From Bacillota bacterium (GTDB lineage Bacteria > Bacillota > Clostridia > Lachnospirales > Lachnospiraceae): 64,000 nucleotides of DNA. The DNA lies in contig JAEYGZ010000021.1 of the NCBI GenBank assembly GCA_023409535.1, positions 186,001 to 250,000 of the forward strand. The letters are read 5' to 3'. Both the position numbers and the translations under genes were made by a program. Positions 61,949 to 64,000 of the stretch are shown piece by piece; position 1 is the stretch's first letter, and each line of letters opens with the position of its first letter. Under the pieces are notes generated by a model. That model made no database searches. It saw only the letters and a list, made by a program, of their open reading frames with translations, and was not told where the DNA came from.

Positions 61949-62875
61949 CTATACCTGACTTTCTCCACTCTTCTGTTCAATCTTATCCCGGAAGGAATTA
62001 CTGATAATTCGAATTGCTTTATTATAATTCTCTATCTCCACCTTATCATGGATTCCACCGAATTCCCCATCCAGGGTCCACTCAAGCTTCTCCGAGGTCA
62101 AGGTCAGCTTAGGCGTTTGAATATAATACATATAATTCTCATTGATTTTATAATTTATCAAGGAACTGACAATCATCTGCAGATCAACCAGGTTCTTGGG
62201 CATCTTAATCAACAGAAGCTCAAGCAGACCATCATTTAAGCTGGTCCTGTCAGAATTTAAATTCTTAAAACCCCCAATATACAGAGAGTTGGTAATCAGG
62301 CCCACCAGCAGGTCCTCTTCGATCACCTTATCATCGTATTGCACCCGGACATGCTTTGGCTTCAGTTCAGACAGCTTCTTAATTCCCTCCAGGTAGTAGG
62401 CCAGATTACCGATGATGTTTTTATTCTTCTGGGAGGTGGTGTATGAAATGTCGGTAAATGCTCCAAAAGCAGCTACATAGATAAAATATTTATCATTCAG
62501 CTTACCGATATCCATCTGGAAAGGGCGGCCGGTCAGAACAGATTTTACCGCCTGCATAATGTCACGACTGATCTTAAAGCTATGCCCTACGTCATTCATA
62601 GAACCGGCAGGAATTAATCCGATGGGAACGGATCTCCCGGACTGAAGCATGCCGCAGACAATCTCATTTAATGTTCCATCCCCACCCGCACACAATAAAA
62701 GGTCATAATGCTCCTGATCATTCATAAGGACCGTGGTCGCGTCACCCTTGCGCTGTGTGGGATATACCTCTACCTTATATCCATGCTTTACAAAGGTGTC
62801 AACAATATCAAATAATTTGCTCTTCACTTTGCCTCTACCGGCAGCGGGATTGAATATAAATAATATCTTCTTCAT
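61949..62875 (-). CDS. diacylglycerol kinase-family lipid kinase
   Basis: A 308-residue DagK/YegS-type lipid kinase. NPAAGRGKVKSKL lies near the start, the nucleotide-binding GGDGTLNEIVCGM near 63-75, and GLIPAGSMNDVGHSF near 84-98. A beta-sandwich C-terminal half follows, with LNDGLLELLLIKM and EWTLDGEFGG. It probably phosphorylates diacylglycerol or a related lipid at the membrane's inner face. The ribosome site is CGGAGG. Confidence 0.9.
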   Translation of the reverse strand: MKKILFIFNPAAGRGKVKSKLFDIVDTFVKHGYKVEVYPTQRKGDATTVLMNDQEHYDLLLCAGGDGTLNEIVCGMLQSGRSVPIGLIPAGSMNDVGHSFKISRDIMQAVKSVLTGRPFQMDIGKLNDKYFIYVAAFGAFTDISYTTSQKNKNIIGNLAYYLEGIKKLSELKPKHVRVQYDDKVIEEDLLVGLITNSLYIGGFKNLNSDRTSLNDGLLELLLIKMPKNLVDLQMIVSSLINYKINENYMYYIQTPKLTLTSEKLEWTLDGEFGGIHDKVEIENYNKAIRIISNSFRDKIEQKSGESQV

Positions 62876-62977
62876 AGGGTTGCCTCCGACAAGTTACCAT
62901 GACAAATTATACTTAACAATATATATTTATCAGTATTTACTATTATATATTATTTTCATAATATATTTTTTACCATT

Positions 62978-63538
62978 TTATATCTTTCCATAGATAAAAT
63001 CAATATCACTATTTTTGTATAATGGGGCCTTCACATCCTTCTCTGATAAAATCGGATTCTGAATGCCCCAGTCGACGCCAAGCTCAGGGTCGTTCCAGAG
63101 TATGGAACGGTCCGCTTCCTTGTTATACAGATTGTCCACCTTATATAAAAATTCCACGTCATCCGTCAAAGTAAGATATCCATGCAGAAAGCCTCTGGGA
63201 ACCAGCAATTGACGGAAATTCTCTGCCGTAAGCTCTACTGCAACCCATTTTTTATAGGTTGGAGAACCAACTCTTACATCTACTGCCACATCTAACAATG
63301 CTCCTCTGATGCATCGCACCAGTTTTGTCTGTGCGGCGTCACCTTTTTGAAAATGCAAACCGCGAAGGGTTCCCTTTGCAGCATTATAGGAATGATTGTC
63401 CTGCACAAAATGATAGAAAAGTCCGTTCTCTTCCATCGTTCTTTGTGACCAGCTCTCTAAAAACCAGCCTCGGTGATCACCGAAGATCTTGGGCTCCAAT
63501 ATGTATACATCTTTTAAGTCGGTGTGAATAATATTCAT
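62978..63538 (-). CDS. rfbC: dTDP-4-dehydrorhamnose 3,5-epimerase
   Basis: A 186-residue cupin epimerase in dTDP-L-rhamnose synthesis. KDVYILEPKIFGDHRGWFLE near 8-27, the catalytic-histidine region LRGLHFQKGDAAQTKLVRC near 58-76, VPRGFLHGYLTLTDDVEFLY and NDPELGVDWGI identify it. It follows rfbA on the same strand, so cell-wall or capsule rhamnose is likely made here. Confidence 0.96.
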   Translation of the reverse strand: MNIIHTDLKDVYILEPKIFGDHRGWFLESWSQRTMEENGLFYHFVQDNHSYNAAKGTLRGLHFQKGDAAQTKLVRCIRGALLDVAVDVRVGSPTYKKWVAVELTAENFRQLLVPRGFLHGYLTLTDDVEFLYKVDNLYNKEADRSILWNDPELGVDWGIQNPILSEKDVKAPLYKNSDIDFIYGKI

Positions 63539-63629
63539 AGCCTATATGCTCCCGTAATGTATATAATCTTCATAGTTTACATATTTTATATGATTTTAAT
63601 GCTTTATAATCAACTAGTTTTTATTAATT

Positions 63630-64000
63630 TTAATATAGAATCTTACCCTCTGCAACTTTTCTAAGATGTTGACCATAAATAGACTTACCATAGTGTTCTG
63701 CTGCTTTAACAAGCTTATCCTTGGTTATCCAACCATTAATATATGCAATCTCTTCAATGGCTGCAATCTGGATTCCCTGACGGGTTTCAATAACACGAAC
63801 AAATTCCGAAGCATCACTTAAAGCATCCATTGTACCGGTATCAAGCCAGGCATAACCTCTGCCGAGTGTTACAACATTTAAGCTGCCTTCCTCCAGATAC
63901 ATGCGGTTTAGGTCCGTGATTTCTAGTTCTCCTCTCTTTGAGGGCTTCACTTTCTTTGCCAACTCACATACCCTGTTATCATAAAAGTATAGACCGGTAA
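63630..64000 (-). CDS. rfbA: glucose-1-phosphate thymidylyltransferase, C-terminal part
   Basis: The last 123 or so codons of RfbA; the frame runs off the window's right edge (beginning TGLYFYDNRVCELAKKVKPS), so about 165 N-terminal residues are outside. SKRGELEITDLNRMYLEEG, GRGYAWLDTGTMDALSDASE and VRVIETRQGIQIAAIEEIAY are typical of the sugar-nucleotide and C-terminal dimer regions. It makes dTDP-glucose, the first step before RfbC. An internal TTG at 63962 is not the start. Confidence 0.95.
   Translation of the reverse strand, partial: TGLYFYDNRVCELAKKVKPSKRGELEITDLNRMYLEEGSLNVVTLGRGYAWLDTGTMDALSDASEFVRVIETRQGIQIAAIEEIAYINGWITKDKLVKAAEHYGKSIYGQHLRKVAEGKILY

Overview
The window reads as chromosome of a Gram-positive Firmicute, most likely a Clostridia/Lachnospiraceae-type anaerobe. 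This is inferred from AGGAGG-type ribosome binding sites, a T-box before thrS, lipoprotein-type binding proteins, LytS/YesM-YesN two-component logic, a LytR-CpsA-Psr protein, and a gene order closely matching the Bacillus subtilis rimP-nusA-...-pnp-mlpA-...-tepA-ylzJ-spoIIIE chromosome segment. Most genes lie on the minus strand. No rRNA, tRNA, CRISPR array, IS element or prophage was seen.

Reading in the direction of transcription (right to left), 47.6-38.1 kb is the translation/transcription operon rimP-nusA-rnpM-ylxQ-infB-rbfA-nrnA-truB-ribF. It continues with rpsO (35.2-35.4 kb), pnp (23.8-25.8 kb), an M16 protease (20.8-22.0 kb), and tepA-ylzJ-ftsK/spoIIIE (2.0-5.7 kb). This backbone is interrupted by accessory cargo: an ABC exporter pair (35.6-37.9 kb), a MATE exporter, an oligopeptide ABC transporter (26.4-33.1 kb), an LCP protein, a carbohydrate uptake/catabolic island with its own two-component system (10.4-19.9 kb), an aldose epimerase, T-box-controlled thrS, an aromatic-acid-exporter-like protein and, at the left end, two tandem ATP-grasp ligases.

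The right third (47.7-64 kb) holds a glycosyltransferase, a polar amino acid ABC transporter (ATPase and permease, with a likely partner binding protein at 58.5-59.4 kb behind a near-identical promoter), a chemotaxis cluster cheA-cheW-MCP-EAL phosphodiesterase, a small tyrosine recombinase, an uncharacterised membrane-anchored propeller-like protein, a serine hydrolase, a GH105-type hydrolase, a DAG-kinase-like lipid kinase and the end of a dTDP-rhamnose gene set.

The most interesting spot is 55.7-56.6 kb, upstream of cheA. A 186-residue, FimB/FimE-sized tyrosine recombinase is bracketed by two palindromes with the same 20-bp core in inverted orientation. An extended -10 promoter at the right end of the bracketed segment fires outward across the right palindrome into a terminator. 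Inverting the segment would aim that promoter at cheA. This layout suggests a phase-variable chemotaxis/c-di-GMP operon; it is an inference that can be tested.

Other unexplained structure includes a nusA leader with two hairpins that duplicate and complement its own Shine-Dalgarno sequence, an oppA leader with three 12-mers, a 7-codon ORF and an attenuator-like hairpin, a 58-bp module shared by the pnp and oppA upstream regions, and a 47-bp tandem duplication downstream of thrS.
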